A DNA stretch of 64,000 nucleotides from positions 4,116,109 through 4,180,108 of the forward strand of contig NW_024037056.1 of assembly GCF_015706575.1 (NCBI RefSeq). The letters are read 5' to 3'. The notes beneath the pieces were generated by a model, which did no database searches, had not been told where the DNA came from, and was given only the letters and a program-made list of their open reading frames with translations. This DNA comes from Patiria miniata. Lineage: Eukaryota > Echinodermata > Asteroidea > Valvatida > Asterinidae. Within the stretch, counting starts at the first letter, position 1; each line of letters opens with the position of its first letter. Below, one piece after another: positions 34,679 to 45,279 of this stretch. The position numbers and the translations under genes were made by a program.

Positions 34679-37245
34679 CAGGAGTGGGTTTTGTGGCATC
34701 GTTGTCAGCAATACATCGCACGCTCTTCCTTGTAACAGCCAAGGATGTTGGTTCTTTTTTCCAGAGAATGTTTTGCATGCATTGTGACCAGATGCTAAGG
34801 AGACATCTCCAGGAAAAGTTGCGGACAGTTTATCCTTGAAAGGCCAACTGTATCGGGTCAAAGTTACAGAATTTGAAGAGTTTCTCCAGAGTCTTCCTGC
34901 AGTGAAGCTAGCAGGATTGCTTACAAATGATAATTTCAGTGCAAGAAGATTTTAGTTTCAATCTGGAGTGACAATTGAAGTTGCAATTTTTCTATTTTTT
35001 TTTTAATCTAGGTATCACACAATTATGATGGCTTAGTAGTGAATGTGTGTGTGAATAATGTGACATGCTGGATACATGGTTATGCTCAGACTTACCTTTA
35101 AAAATCCTACCTTAATTTGATAAGAGGAAATAGAAAAGACGGAAGCATCAAAAGTTTTTGCTTAAAAAAAAGGAAAATTGAAATCTCATCGTTGCACTTG
35201 TTTAGAACTGCCAGTAAAAACAAATCCAACTATTCCATCAATTGTTCTAGCATTAAAATATCTTAGCCTGTAGCAATTGTATTTTATTCGGTATAATTCA
35301 GAAAACATTTTGGGTTTTTTTGCGTACTGCTTTGTTTCCAGTTGGCTCAAGATTTTTCATCACAAATTATTTGTTTTAAGACATTTCTTAAGGCTGGCAG
35401 TTTTAATACCCACCCAATTTTTCAACATCTTGTTTTAACAGCCCTGCAACTGTTTTGTTCCCACAAAACTTGATAAAAAAAATCAATGAGAAATTAATTG
35501 ATTCTGATTTCGTTTGATTATTACATTTTTACTTTGGTAAATAACAGAACAGAGACGGATTTGTATTCTCTTCAATAATTACTCATCCAAAGTTTGAAAT
35601 GATTCTTGTACATAAATGTTGCATTCCTTATCCCGTTGAGGGCGCCAGACAAGCTATTTCGTGCAAAAACGTGGAAACCGAGAGGGCGCTATACAGCTTT
35701 CAGAGGTCCCAAAAGCACATGCAGTTGAATTTACAAGAATACATATTTCTCAGTTTCTTCTTTTGTTTACCTCCAAGAAATGATGTTCATGCAACATTTG
35801 TATAACGTCGTTCTTGAATGACGACCAGCACAGTGTATTCCTTCATTTTAAAGATTTTATTCAAATTCCACAGAAATTACCGAAAAGATTTTCCAAATTA
35901 AGCTGACAACCAGATCCAGAAAAAAAGTAACACTCGTGTAACGTTCGAGGCGATGCCCCATTTTCAACTTTCCGTAAAATTTTCAGCCCAGATTTTTCAA
36001 GTGTTGTTTTAACTAAATATTTCGCCGCCATTGTTTATCAGTACTTGGTTCGGATTTCGGAACATATCGTGCCTTCATGGTCTCCCTTTTCCACAATAAT
36101 TGTGCCCTTTATGTCATTCTGTTAAATTTTATTTCGCCAATCTAAACCCCGAACTTAGAATCACAAAATGACGTTTAGTTGTGAATGACCTCGCGAAGTA
36201 CTGTGCGTGTGTCCTTCAGGTGAGTGGAGTGACCTATTTCACACGTATCCTTTAAAGCCAAAATTGTTGGTCGCCATCGACAAGGACAAACCGTGGAATG
36301 GAAAAGAAAACAGGATTCAATTCTTTTGATGTCACATAAAATCCCTTAAAAATCTTTACGAGAAGTAAAAGACACACATTTATACACAAATTCGCTCTCA
36401 ATAAAATGTTCTCAAGCGACTGTGAACTCAGTTCATTTTTATTAATTGCAAACAATACTGAACACTAAACTATGCAGTGGCATGCAAATGAGATGGTGGT
36501 GGCATGCCGTGCCACGATGTTATGCTAATTTTTGGTCGGCAGGTTTGGTTATGAATAAATTATGGCCAATCAAAAACATTTTTGTTTGGGTGCCGCCCCT
36601 CTCCCCCTGTCGTTGGACCTCATTGGTCGAAAGTAACACGCGCTACTGGCGTTGGAAATTCGTCTGGCCAATCACGTGCACCGCAGTGACATCAAATCTT
36701 CCTAAAGTCCGGGATAACACATTTGAAATTTGGTTATCGATAGGAACATTTGAAATTAACACTAGCAATGTGAACGGGAAACGTCACCGTGAAAGCACAA
36801 TTACACTGTTCTCTTTCGTTTCCTGGTATACTGGATCACTGCCTACCTTGACCCAAAATAAGTCATACAATGCCGTGCGTGAACTACAGTTTCCTCGTCT
36901 AGTGGTCTATGGGATCGGGTGAACAATCATTATTTGTTGACATTGCTTGTTTGTACCAGTACAATTGTGAAAAAGGAAGGAATTGTAGTTCGCGTAGGTC
37001 GATCAGGCAGTGGTGAATTGTCGGTTTTGCTTTCGCTGTCAAAACAGTGATGCTCTGTAAATGCTTAGGCGATCCCAGCACATTAGTGATTACACCAGTG
37101 CTTGATGGCAGCCTTTTCTGCTTTCTGAGATACATGTCATAGTTTGCACGCTGTGACATTATAACTTAAAGCAAGAGATCTTTACATCACGCCATGAATG
37201 ATTACTGAAGTTAGAGATTGAATAACCGTATCAAGCAAATAAACA
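34679..37245. other. TMEM126A 3' UTR and intergenic region to CYP
   Basis: The first several hundred bases are AT-rich and presumably 3' UTR. No canonical AATAAA was seen; an ATTAAA variant lies near 35253. Two GAGGGCGC words occur near 35.64 and 35.68 kb. Two CCAAT boxes (GGCCAATC near 36564 and 36667, the second joined to CACGTG) lie about 0.6 kb before the P450 start and may belong to its promoter. An imperfect inverted repeat (about 36.83-36.90 versus 36.97-37.02 kb) flanks about 100 bp. The 158-residue plus frame at 36446-36922 resembles no protein family. Confidence 0.5.
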
Positions 37246-37612
37246 ATGAGTAGTTTGGTGTTGCACTCATTGTCCGTCCTAGCGGACTCGTCTGATGTCC
37301 GTGCGTTGCTCGTCTTCACCGTCGTTCTCCTGGCCGTGCGATGGCTGCTTCGCACCCCGGACAACCTCCCTCCAGGCCCGGTGGGCTGGCCAGTCATCGG
37401 CTCGGCGCTGCAGCTCAAGGGTAAACCCTGCCACCAGGAATTCACAAATTTGGCCCGGCAGTACGGGAAGATCTTCAGCCTGTATCTTGGTACCTCGTTG
37501 GTGGTGGTGCTCAACGATGCCGCGTCTATCCAAGAGGCTCTCATCAAACAGGCGGACCGGTTCTCGGGGAGGAAAGTGCCCGAGTCGGTCAGACTATGTT
37601 TTCCGATGAAAG
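37246..37612 (+). CDS. CYP exon 1
   Basis: 122 codons plus one base, donor GTAAGT. It encodes the membrane anchor, the proline hinge and the region through LARQYGKIFSLYLG and RFSGRKVP, corresponding to helices A-B of CYP2 enzymes. The ATG at 37246 gives an anchor of standard length. Confidence 0.92.
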
Positions 37613-40600
37613 GTAAGTTTTACCGCCATCTGTAGGGACGAAAACAGCAAGGACATAATGTCCCCAACATGAAATTTGCTTTTTACGTATAAGTACATTT
37701 TGTTTACTAGTTTTTTCCAATGATAATGAAGAAAAAGTATTGGAAAAAATATCGAGCGTTGTTTCTGAATTGTCTGTTCCACGCCCACTTTGTGTCATGT
37801 CTTTGCACAAAATGGCAAAAATGCTTTCTATTTTGACAGGTGGTAAATCGCAACTGATATAGGTCTATATTTTGTCGTTTTGACTCTTTCTCATGGCAGG
37901 AATATTCCCAGTTTGGTTTCAGATTCCAACCATGAACAGTTAACAAGGAAATAGGGCGCTACTAACTTGACTAATGTTCAATCATATCAAAAGTACGTGC
38001 GTCATTGAGCTTTGTATTATAGTCAATGCCAAAATATGCATGCGCAGAAACGTTTGTTGTTGAAGGATAATGCGCCGCATTGTCATAGCTTGGTGCTTTG
38101 TCCAGATTCGACCCGCCATCCGCCCTAGCCTTCACAAAGAGAAAATTTCTGCATTAAAATGTTATTGTTCAGTCGTATAAATTCTTGGCATATTAGGCCT
38201 ATTCCGCAAGGGCGGATGTGTGTGTGTGTGGTGGGGGGGGGGGGGGGGGGAGCAAAGGGGGCCATGCCCCCCCCCCCAAAAAAAAAGAACACATTTTTTG
38301 TTGGGGGGGGGGGGTAAGTGACGTCACAATAAAGACAGGCAATGAGTACACCACCATCTTTTTCTGAAAAAAAAGCATTGGTTACAGTGGTCAGAAAATG
38401 CCTTAGATCGCACCACAGACCATCTAGAATCCCAAAACATTTCAGGGCCCTTAAGCGGGCCCCTACGCCGTAATTTTTTTACCGACTTTTGGGGGACCAA
38501 AATTGTCCCCCCCCCCCCAAGAAAAAAAGAAATTGTGTTCTGGATCCACCCACCGTGACAATAAATGTAGGTCTACCAACTCATTTTTACAAATTCTTTT
38601 CCCCATATTACTGTAATTGTTTATTTTATTAAGTAATATATTATTTATTTCTAATTATTACGAATTTGTATTCATTTATTACGAATTAAAAGCATAGACA
38701 TAAATTTCTACTACACACTCCATTTTGCCATTTTGTTAATTGTATTGGGTTCTTTCGTCTTGATCATTAGCCTATTGTACGTCACAATTTCGCATCATTA
38801 TGTAAGGAATTACTACAAGTTGTTCAATAATTATATATTTTCCCACCAGGCAGCATTTTGTTCGGGACTGGCGAACCGTGGCAAGCGGTGCGTCGCTTCA
38901 CCGTCGGTGCCATGCGGAACCTTGGCGTCGGCAAAAACAGCATCGCGCTCCGTATTAACGAAGAAGCACGCATCCTTTGCGATAGCTTTGAGGAACACGG
39001 AGGCAAACCATTTAACCCACTGACACTGGTAATAACACTGAGAGTTGTTTTTAAAAAGTCACAAATCGTGAAAAAGACAAGAATCAATCCTAGGATCCGG
39101 GTTGGGGGGGGGGGGGGAGGAGGGGCAACGGGGGCCATTCCACCACGATTTTGTTAATCTGTAGGAGTATATAAAACTTAATTACATTCATGTGTATCTC
39201 CCTCGCAAGGCATCAGCTACACATACCTTTCAGTTTTAACATTACAATGTGGAAATAGCGCGCGAAAGCTAGGCCTACTATAATCCCCAGTTCCCTTTTT
39301 GAAAATAATATTCGAGCCCTCTTGCTCCCCGCACCGATCCCCCCCCCCCCGAAAATTTGGTTTTGGATCCGCCCTTGTGAGGCACAAGGGAATTTGACTC
39401 GCGATTTGACTTTTGATTTGGCTCGTTATTTGGCTTGTGATCTGGCTTGTGATTTGGCTTGTGATTTGGCTTGTGATTTAATTTGTGATTTGGCTTGTAG
39501 GTTTCGAGTGCCGTCTCCAATGTCATCTGTCAGATGTCCTTCGGTCACCGCTACGACTACGACAATGCGACCTTTGTCCGCATCCAGGACAACCTCAGGA
39601 AGCGCATGGCCTTCGGTCGGACGTCCTTAGTCAATTACCTCCCCTTGCTTTTCTACACGCCTCTCTATAAGGAACTCAGGGAACTAGATGAGGAACGGAG
39701 GAGAGATATGCAGGTGGGTACAAGCAAAATGGTGTGGCAACAAGTTCTGAAAAGTGGACAAATTAACTAAAGATTAGTCAAGTATTACTAGCCTAGTCAT
39801 GGCCCATCAGGCCGGCGTTTATCTCCGGTTCCTTGGCGTGAAATTTACGACTGAGAATATTTTCTATTCCCCCTGGATGGGATGCCAGTCCATCACAGGT
39901 TACTCTACATGATAGCTGATGCCAGTGCCAATTAGTACTCCTGGGTGGAGAAAGGCAAGTGGAGATGAAGTAGCTTGAACACAACATGGTCACCAACTGG
40001 ATTCGAACCCCTGACCCTCTTATCATGAGTCACAAACCCTAACCACTATAGGCCAAACTCCCCGCCCTGTAAACCAGGGATTGGCACGGGGTTAGCTGAA
40101 GGCCATGACGACTGTTATCTAAAGTGATCTTTTCCCCAACTTTAGGCCGTGGTTTACGAGCACCTGGCGACCTTTGACCCGAAACACATCCGGGACATGA
40201 TTGACCTCTTCTTTTGTGAAGTCCAGCAAAGGGACGGCTGCACTAAGGCCAAGTTTCCGTTCACCGAGACGGATGTTGAGAGGTTGATCCACGACTTGTT
40301 CGGAGCCGGCACCGACACCTCAGCCAACATGCTCATGTGGGTGATCTTGACGATGACAAAGTACCCGGAAGTGCAAGAGAAGGTAGGCGTGGTTTGAGAA
40401 AAGGGGTGTGGTTAACAAGTGATGATAGCCAAGCCTGAAATTAAGTGATTAATGTTTGGGACGAATCAGGAAAAGTTTATTTGCTTAAAACTGTAGAAAC
40501 CGAAGTGTCATTATGGGTGCAAATATGGTTTGAGAAAAGGGGCGTGGTTAGAAAATCATGATGACAACCACGCCCTCGAAATAATAATGAATCTGATGTT

Positions 40601-41804
40601 AAGAGACCAGACTGTGATGGCGAAGTGACCCGGAGCGCGTATAAAGTAGGCGTGGCTTAACAAGTTGAGAAAGTGAGTGCCTTGGAAAAGGGGTGTGGTC
40701 GTGAAACTGCTTAACATGCGATACGTTATGCGTATATAGACGATTTGCGCATTATTGTTAATAAATTAACATAGCAAAACACACCTCAAAGATGGCCACT
40801 GAATGCAGTCAATCTATCCTTTTTTTGGCTCCCCAATTTAGATGCACGAGGAACTTGATCGGGTCGTTGGTTGTGGTCGCCAGCCGGCCTGGGCTGATCG
40901 ACCCAACCTCCCGTACTGCGAGGCCGTGCTGCTGGAGCTACTCCGCTACAGACCCACGGGCGCGCTCGCCGTCCCACACACGGCAGCACACCGCACCGAT
41001 CTTATGGGGTTCAATATCCCTAAGGACACCATGGTGTTGGTGAATATCTTCGCCGCCCACCACGATCCGGCTTACTGGGAGAACCCGGGTCAGTTCCGTC
41101 CGGAAAGATTCCTGTCTGCTGACGGGAAGGAGGTTGTGAAACCCACGCATTCCTCGTACCTGCCATTCGGCATAGGTAAAGGCTCTTCTGCTATCCTATT
41201 TAGTGTGACGTCACTATATGTATACACGCCCACCTATGGTTTCATTCTACATTCATAAATAAGACAGTTTACCCATTCCAATTGGTCGATAGCCCGTCAC
41301 GTGACAGGTTCTAAACGGACAAAGACATGGCTGGCCGGTCTTAAACACTTTTCCAGTGTCACATGAAATGTCGACAATCCGGTGTCTTCTACTCGGGCAA
41401 TCAGCATCCAAACTCCTACCGGTCTAAACAAAGTGTTTAAAACCGGCCAAACACACATTAAGCTCCCTTAATTAAAACAATTGAGTTGTTATTATTTATC
41501 TTATTTGTTCTTCGTGTGATTTTAATTGCTTTGTGGTCTTGGCGACCGAAATATGAATTTTCAAAATGCTTTCTGGCTTAGTCACCTGGGAGTTTCGTTA
41601 TTTTTTTTTATTTACACAGGTCGACGGGTGTGTGCAGGTGAACAGCTAGCTAGAATGGAGTTCTTTCTCTTCACGGTAACCTTGTTACAGCGGTTCACTT
41701 TTACCGTGCCGGAGACCGATCCACCGCCGAGCATGGACGGCGTGTTCGAGATAACGCTGTCGCCCGCCCCTTTCCGTGTCTGTGCCACGCCTAGGCATGC
41801 GTGA
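37246..41804 (+). CDS. Cytochrome P450, clan 2 (CYP2-like), complete
   Basis: Six exons join in phase to 504 residues, the normal length for a microsomal P450: a haem monooxygenase that takes electrons from NADPH-P450 reductase on the ER membrane. Visible parts: N-terminal signal anchor about residues 18-35, proline hinge LPPGPVGWPVIG (41-52), I-helix AGTDTS (307-312), K-helix ExxR (E364-R367), FRPERF, and the haem loop FGIGRRVCAG with ligand Cys448. Segments such as FGTGEPWQAVRRF, MRNLGVGKNSI and NVICQMSFGHRYDYD are typical of CYP2 and its clan. All key residues are present and no break is seen. The substrate cannot be predicted, and the subfamily (CYP2-like, possibly 2U/2J-related) would need a tree. 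A SINE and a minisatellite sit in its introns. Confidence 0.93.
38850..39028 (+). CDS. CYP exon 2
   Basis: Acceptor TTTTCCCACCAG, donor GTAATA. It completes a split glycine and encodes SILFGTGEPWQAVRRF (C-helix with the haem-propionate Trp/Arg), then GVGKNSIALRINEEARIL. Ends in phase 0. Confidence 0.93.
39403..39498 (+). repeat. 12-bp minisatellite (GATTTGGCTTGT)n
   Basis: About eight degenerate units lie in CYP intron 2, running straight into the exon 3 acceptor: the last unit plus AG (39499-39500) is the splice site. Unit variants include CTGG, TTAA and shortened versions. A region of tandem repeats therefore supplies the polypyrimidine-like tract. Confidence 0.85.
39501..39713 (+). CDS. 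CYP exon 3
   Basis: 71 codons, phase 0 at both ends, donor GTGGGT. It encodes VSSAVSNVICQMSFGHRYDY through YLPLLFYTPLYKELRELDEE, the D-G helix region that shapes substrate access. The acceptor lies at the end of the minisatellite. Confidence 0.92.
39786..40070 (-). mobile_element. tRNA-derived SINE in CYP intron 3
   Basis: On the minus strand the head (about 40067-39999) is tRNA-like, with an A-box-like TGGCCTATAGTGG (40055-40043) and a perfect B box GGTTCGAATCC (40009-39999). The body follows, with GTGATGGACTGGCATCCC and ATCCAGGGGG near the 3' part, a motif seen in several SINE tails. Inserted between exons 3 and 4 in antisense orientation. RNA polymerase III-type promoter boxes are intact; length is about 285 bp. 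Confidence 0.8.
40146..40382 (+). CDS. CYP exon 4
   Basis: 79 codons, phase 0 at both ends, donor GTAGGC. It encodes KHIRDMIDLFFCEV and the I-helix LIHDLFGAGTDTSANML, containing the acidic-Thr pair used in oxygen activation. Confidence 0.94.
40842..41175 (+). CDS. CYP exon 5
   Basis: 111 codons plus one base. It encodes the J/K helices with E364-L-L-R367, the beta sheets with AVPHTAAHRTDLMGFNIPKD, the NPGQFRPERF meander and the start of the haem loop (LPFGI). Donor GTAAAG. Confidence 0.94.
41620..41804 (+). CDS. CYP exon 6 and stop
   Basis: Acceptor TTTACACAG. It completes the haem-binding loop as GRRVCAGEQLARMEFFLF, where the Cys is the axial thiolate ligand, and ends in the C-terminal beta region with PFRVCATPRHA then TGA. 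Confidence 0.94.
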
Positions 41805-42241
41805 TAGACCATCACGATTCCATCCACGCAACTAACTATAGAGAGTGGCTTAGCAAGGTCATTCATATTGGGGAAGGGGGGGGGGGGTAGACGTGAAAAA
41901 GGGCACTCGCCTCATAAGGTGCTGAAAAGGTGGACAGGCCATCCGGCCTCCGTAAAATAAAAAAAGAGGGAAAGGGAAGGGGTAGGGGTAGGGGACACCA
42001 TCTTTCCATGGGGGCGCTGTTCAAATTGGACGATATATTGGGCACCATCAGACAATAGGTGACGTTGGTGCCAGCTCTTTAAAAAAGGGCGCTCGTGAAA
42101 AAAGAGTGTACCCTCTGAAAAAAGGGCCCTCTTGTAAAATATGCAGCTTCCGAGATAACAGTATATATTTTTGTCCATGTTTGTTATAGAAATTTTAGGT
42201 TTTTCTTTAACGTATTGTCAATTTGTAAGATTTATTTTAAC

Positions 42242-42247
42242 AATAAA
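42242..42247 (+). terminator. Candidate CYP poly(A) signal AATAAA
   Basis: The first canonical AATAAA after the P450 stop codon, about 440 bp downstream; a second lies at 42342-42347. Usage is inferred. Confidence 0.35.
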
Positions 42248-42833
42248 AATGTATTATGCTGAGCGTCTGCAATCCCTGCAATTTTACATCAGACTTTAAA
42301 GTAAGTAGTTAAAATGTACAGCTGTCGAAAATGTTCTTTTAAATAAATATTAAAGCACTCTTGTCAAAGTATTGATTCTCCTCGTGTGTTTAATGTGAAG
42401 GGGGGAACCATGTTAAAAGGTGAATTCGTTCTCTCGGGATAAATGATAAATTGCTTCTGAATAGAGTTAGATAGAAAGCTGCGACTACAAGACATTGAAC
42501 ATCATGTGTGACGAAAATATTGGGGCTACAATAAAAAAAAAAACATTCATTTTTCTCCGATGTGTTTTGTCATTCATACAAAAAAAATAATGTCCGGGAA
42601 TTTCTCATGACGACAAGGGGACTCAAACACAACCATGTGATCGCTGGCCGAGGGCCCGCTGATAAATGAACTTATATATTAATCCTGCACATCAATCAAC
42701 TCAGCCACACCATGGATGCGTGACCGGCCCTAATGTCTAAATATCTCCAATAATTATTTGGTCCGCGGACTTCAAACTCAAAAGTAGAATTGCCACGCCC
42801 CCATAAAACTATCGTACCGTTAATTGTGAATAC

Positions 42834-42847
42834 CGCCCTCTACTGGT
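42834..42847 (-). promoter_or_regulatory. CTCF-like site
   Basis: The minus strand reads CCAGTAGAGGGCGG, matching all 14 positions of the published vertebrate-style CTCF core CCASYAGRKGGCRS. It lies between CYP and TRAPPC1. CTCF is conserved in bilaterians, so an insulator role is possible, but only the motif is seen. Confidence 0.4.
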
Positions 42848-43512
42848 GATAGAGGTCATACATGTATAACCAGTGTTTTGGGGTGGCGAGAAAAGGTGCA
42901 TTTCCCATCACAAATAATCCTAGTTTTTGCGTTCAGTGGACATTGAGAAGGGAGCCACTTATGTGTACCATGTCATAGACGATATTGATTGTATTACATC
43001 TTTGGTAAGTGGGTTTTCAGAGGGAGGAAAGAAGTATCTAGACGCCATTTTGGTTGTGTACAAAGTGTATGGGGGAGTATGGAGACTTGGAGAGCTGAGA
43101 GTCAACTCAAGGGGCCTAACGTAAAGGCTAAAACTAAATAAAAAAAAAAATTAGTACTCAGGGCCTAGTGAGTATAGGCCCTATTTCCTAACAAAATTGG
43201 AAAGTTTCTCAATCTCAGTCCATGTGTTTTCCACATTTTTGCGATGACTGACCTTAGGCTTTATTGAGATGAAAGGGGCTACAACTTTTTACAAGGCCTA
43301 TGGCTATGCTATGATTTATGAACATGATGAAGCAAAAAGCAACGTCGGGTTGCAACATTCTTCGTTCCGCCACATGCACCTTTTTATCATTTTGATCATT
43401 CCATGGAGGTGTTTTAATTATATCGCTCCATTTTTCACGTTTTGTTTGGACATCACGTAGGCCTGTATTTCATACATTTCATAGATAAAATTAAAAACCT
43501 AAGTTTCAAACT

Positions 43513-43631
43513 GTTGCTAAACTAGCTCTACTGAGTGGAGTGCTAGAATTGTGGTGCCCTCCGTTACTCCGTACTAAATGTAGCAAGGGCACCGCAGTCT
43601 AGCGCTCCAGTCAGTAGAGCTGTTGCTTAAC
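43513..43631. repeat. Imperfect hairpin of about 45-bp stem
   Basis: The left arm contains AGCTCTACTGAGTGGAGTGC, then TAGA..TG.GGTGCCCT. The complement of the right arm contains AGCTCTACTGACTGGAGCGC, then the same ending. The loop is about 25-30 bases. It looks like a small foldback element; not a canonical tRNA. Confidence 0.6.
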
Positions 43632-43833
43632 ATATTCTAAAGAAAAGTATATACACCTGTTCACCCATACTTGTTCCTGTGGGGACAGCAGAAAGTCCCC
43701 ATAACTCGGTGCTATAAATTTGCCAAAGAAACTTCCCCACAAACGCAGTGACGGCCTCCCACGTACACTGGGTAGATCCAGCTATTCTGACCATTGACCC
43801 AATTTTGAATTTCTGCCAAACACAGATTTAAGA

Positions 43834-43932
43834 ATGACCATCTACAATCTTTACATCTTTGACCGCAACGGCGTGTGTCTGTTCTACCAAGAATGGACAC
43901 GGGAAAAACATCCAGGAATGTCGCAAGAAGAG
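43834..43932 (+). CDS. TRAPPC1: TRAPPC1 exon 1
   Basis: 33 codons ending in phase 0 at donor GTCAGT. Encodes [20 protein letters not shown], the first two strands of the longin fold. Confidence 0.95.
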
Positions 43933-45279
43933 GTCAGTATATCACCAAACATTGCTCTACCTTTAGTTTTCTAGCAACCTGCTTAACCAACAGCATTTAA
44001 TTAATTTCTATTATCCATCCTTTTTCCCTTCACATCGTTTTTTGTACATTTTAAGTCCACATTTTGTCATGCTTCAATGTATATATATTTTTAAAAATCT
44101 GTTTGGCTTCTTGATGTCAATCCATAATGACAGTTTCCTTTCCTTATTTTCAGGAATTCAAGCTGATGTATGGCATGATCTTCTCAATCAAGTCGTTTGT
44201 TAGTCGGATGGCACCCGTTGATTTGTATCCTTTAGAAAAGACATTCCAAACAAAATAAGGAAAACAAGCATATCCAGATGCTGTATCCAGCTACCAACAA
44301 CACTATTGTTTTCCTTGATGGATTTTTCAATTTCAGTAAGGATGGTTTCTCCAGTTTCTGTACCAGTTCTTACAAGCTACACTTCCACGAGACTGCCAGC
44401 GGTTTGAAATTTGTGATGAACACGAGCCTCAACGTGGGGTCAATCCATGACGAGCTGCAACACATCTACAGTGCAGTAAGTTAAATCTTGTTTAATCTCC
44501 GACATAAGTTGCTAAAAAAATAATTATCTAGGCGCATTCTATCAGGTATAAATTGCAGGTTTCAGTACATCTTCAACATTTTTTCTTCCCGCAATGAAAT
44601 TATCAGCTTTGTTTACAAACTGATCATTTTATGTGTTAAGATGTAGGAGAATGCTGCAGCAAAGCCCAATGTAATGGGCCTATTGCAGATAACACTTTCT
44701 AAAACTTATCTTGAATATTCGATGATATGGCTTCTAAGTTTATACAAATCTCATTTCAAATTTACATTAACATCTTTGACAAGTTGTCCAGTCAAAAAAA
44801 TAAATAAATAAAATTGTTCACACACCACAATTTGGCAGTCAAAACTAGTAAAGATTTTACATTTTCTTTTGAAGTATATGTAGTGAATTGATAACTGAAA
44901 AATTAAATACTCACTTTCCTGCTCATAAATATGCATGAGATCTCATGATAATGTCCACTTGTAGAGAAACAACTTCAGCCTTGTTGGCAATAAACAATAT
45001 TAAAACTCACAATAATTTTGAAATTGTTTTTCCTTAGAGAAAAGTAGTCTTGAACGGTATTCCCAGAAATGGCTGTTTGAAACCCCATTCCTTGCTTTAA
45101 TTGTTGCCATCGGAATTGCTGATTCTGTGGTCTTTCTTTCCATATTTCTGTAGATATTTGTCGAACATGTCGTGAGGAACCCTCTAAGTAAACTGGGCCA
45201 GGCCATCGACAGTCAACTCTTTAAAACCAAACTGGACAGCTACGTCAGGGGGTTGCCGTTCTTCACTAAAGTGAACTGA
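43834..45279 (+). CDS. TRAPPC1: TRAPPC1 (Bet5), trafficking TRAPP subunit, complete
   Basis: Four exons (43834-43932, 44154-44224, 44337-44475, 45154-45279) join in phase to 144 residues, against 145 in human. TRAPPC1 is a longin-like core subunit of the TRAPP complexes, which act as Rab1/Ypt1 exchange factors and tethers in ER-to-Golgi and Golgi traffic. Near-identical blocks to human: [51 protein letters not shown]...L.HIYSA, then [22 protein letters not shown]. The start codon gives MTIYNLY against human MTVHNLY. Intron 2 is U12-type. No truncation or missing block. Confidence 0.96.
44154..44224 (+). CDS. TRAPPC1: TRAPPC1 exon 2
   Basis: Acceptor TTATTTTCAG. 23 codons plus two bases encode [20 protein letters not shown], then PVD. 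It ends at an unusual GTATCCTTT donor (U12 type). Confidence 0.93.
44225..44336 (+). other. TRAPPC1: U12-type (minor spliceosome) intron in TRAPPC1
   Basis: The 112-nt intron begins GTATCCTTT, an exact match to the U12 5' splice-site consensus RTATCCTTT. It carries the branch-site sequence TTCCTTGAT (44311-44319), an exact match to TTCCTTRAY, with the branch A 18 nt before the CAG 3' end. No strong pyrimidine tract is needed or seen. The GT donor lies in VD|FKDG at phase 2. All other introns checked in the window have major-class ends. Confidence 0.92.
44337..44475 (+). CDS. TRAPPC1: TRAPPC1 exon 3
   Basis: The first base completes F57; 46 codons follow, donor GTAAGT. Encodes [20 protein letters not shown] through [13 protein letters not shown], the central strands and helix. 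Confidence 0.94.
45154..45279 (+). CDS. TRAPPC1: TRAPPC1 exon 4 and stop
   Basis: Acceptor ATTTCTGTAG. Encodes [20 protein letters not shown] to PFFTKVN then TGA. This is the C-terminal helix, well conserved with human through LDSYVR.LPFF. Confidence 0.95.
   Translation: MFVEHVVRNPLSKLGQAIDSQLFKTKLDSYVRGLPFFTKVN

Larger units (their letters stand above)
41805..43833. other. CYP 3' UTR and intergenic region to TRAPPC1
   Basis: Holds candidate poly(A) signals near 42.24 and 42.34 kb, a CTCF-like site (42834-42847) and an imperfect hairpin (43513-43631). No further gene was recognised. Confidence 0.55.

Noticed and set aside
34342-34839. 165-residue plus frame and 143-residue minus frame over TMEM126A exon 3
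   Set aside because: Both are alternative frames of the GC-rich exon and extend into 3' UTR; the third frame carries the family-conserved residues.
36446-36922. 158-residue plus frame before the P450
   Set aside because: Tryptophan-rich composition, no recognisable family, no splice logic, and it overlaps CCAAT boxes likely to belong to the promoter.
43513-43631. Hairpin considered as a tRNA gene
   Set aside because: No B box and no cloverleaf; the inverted arms are too long for a tRNA.
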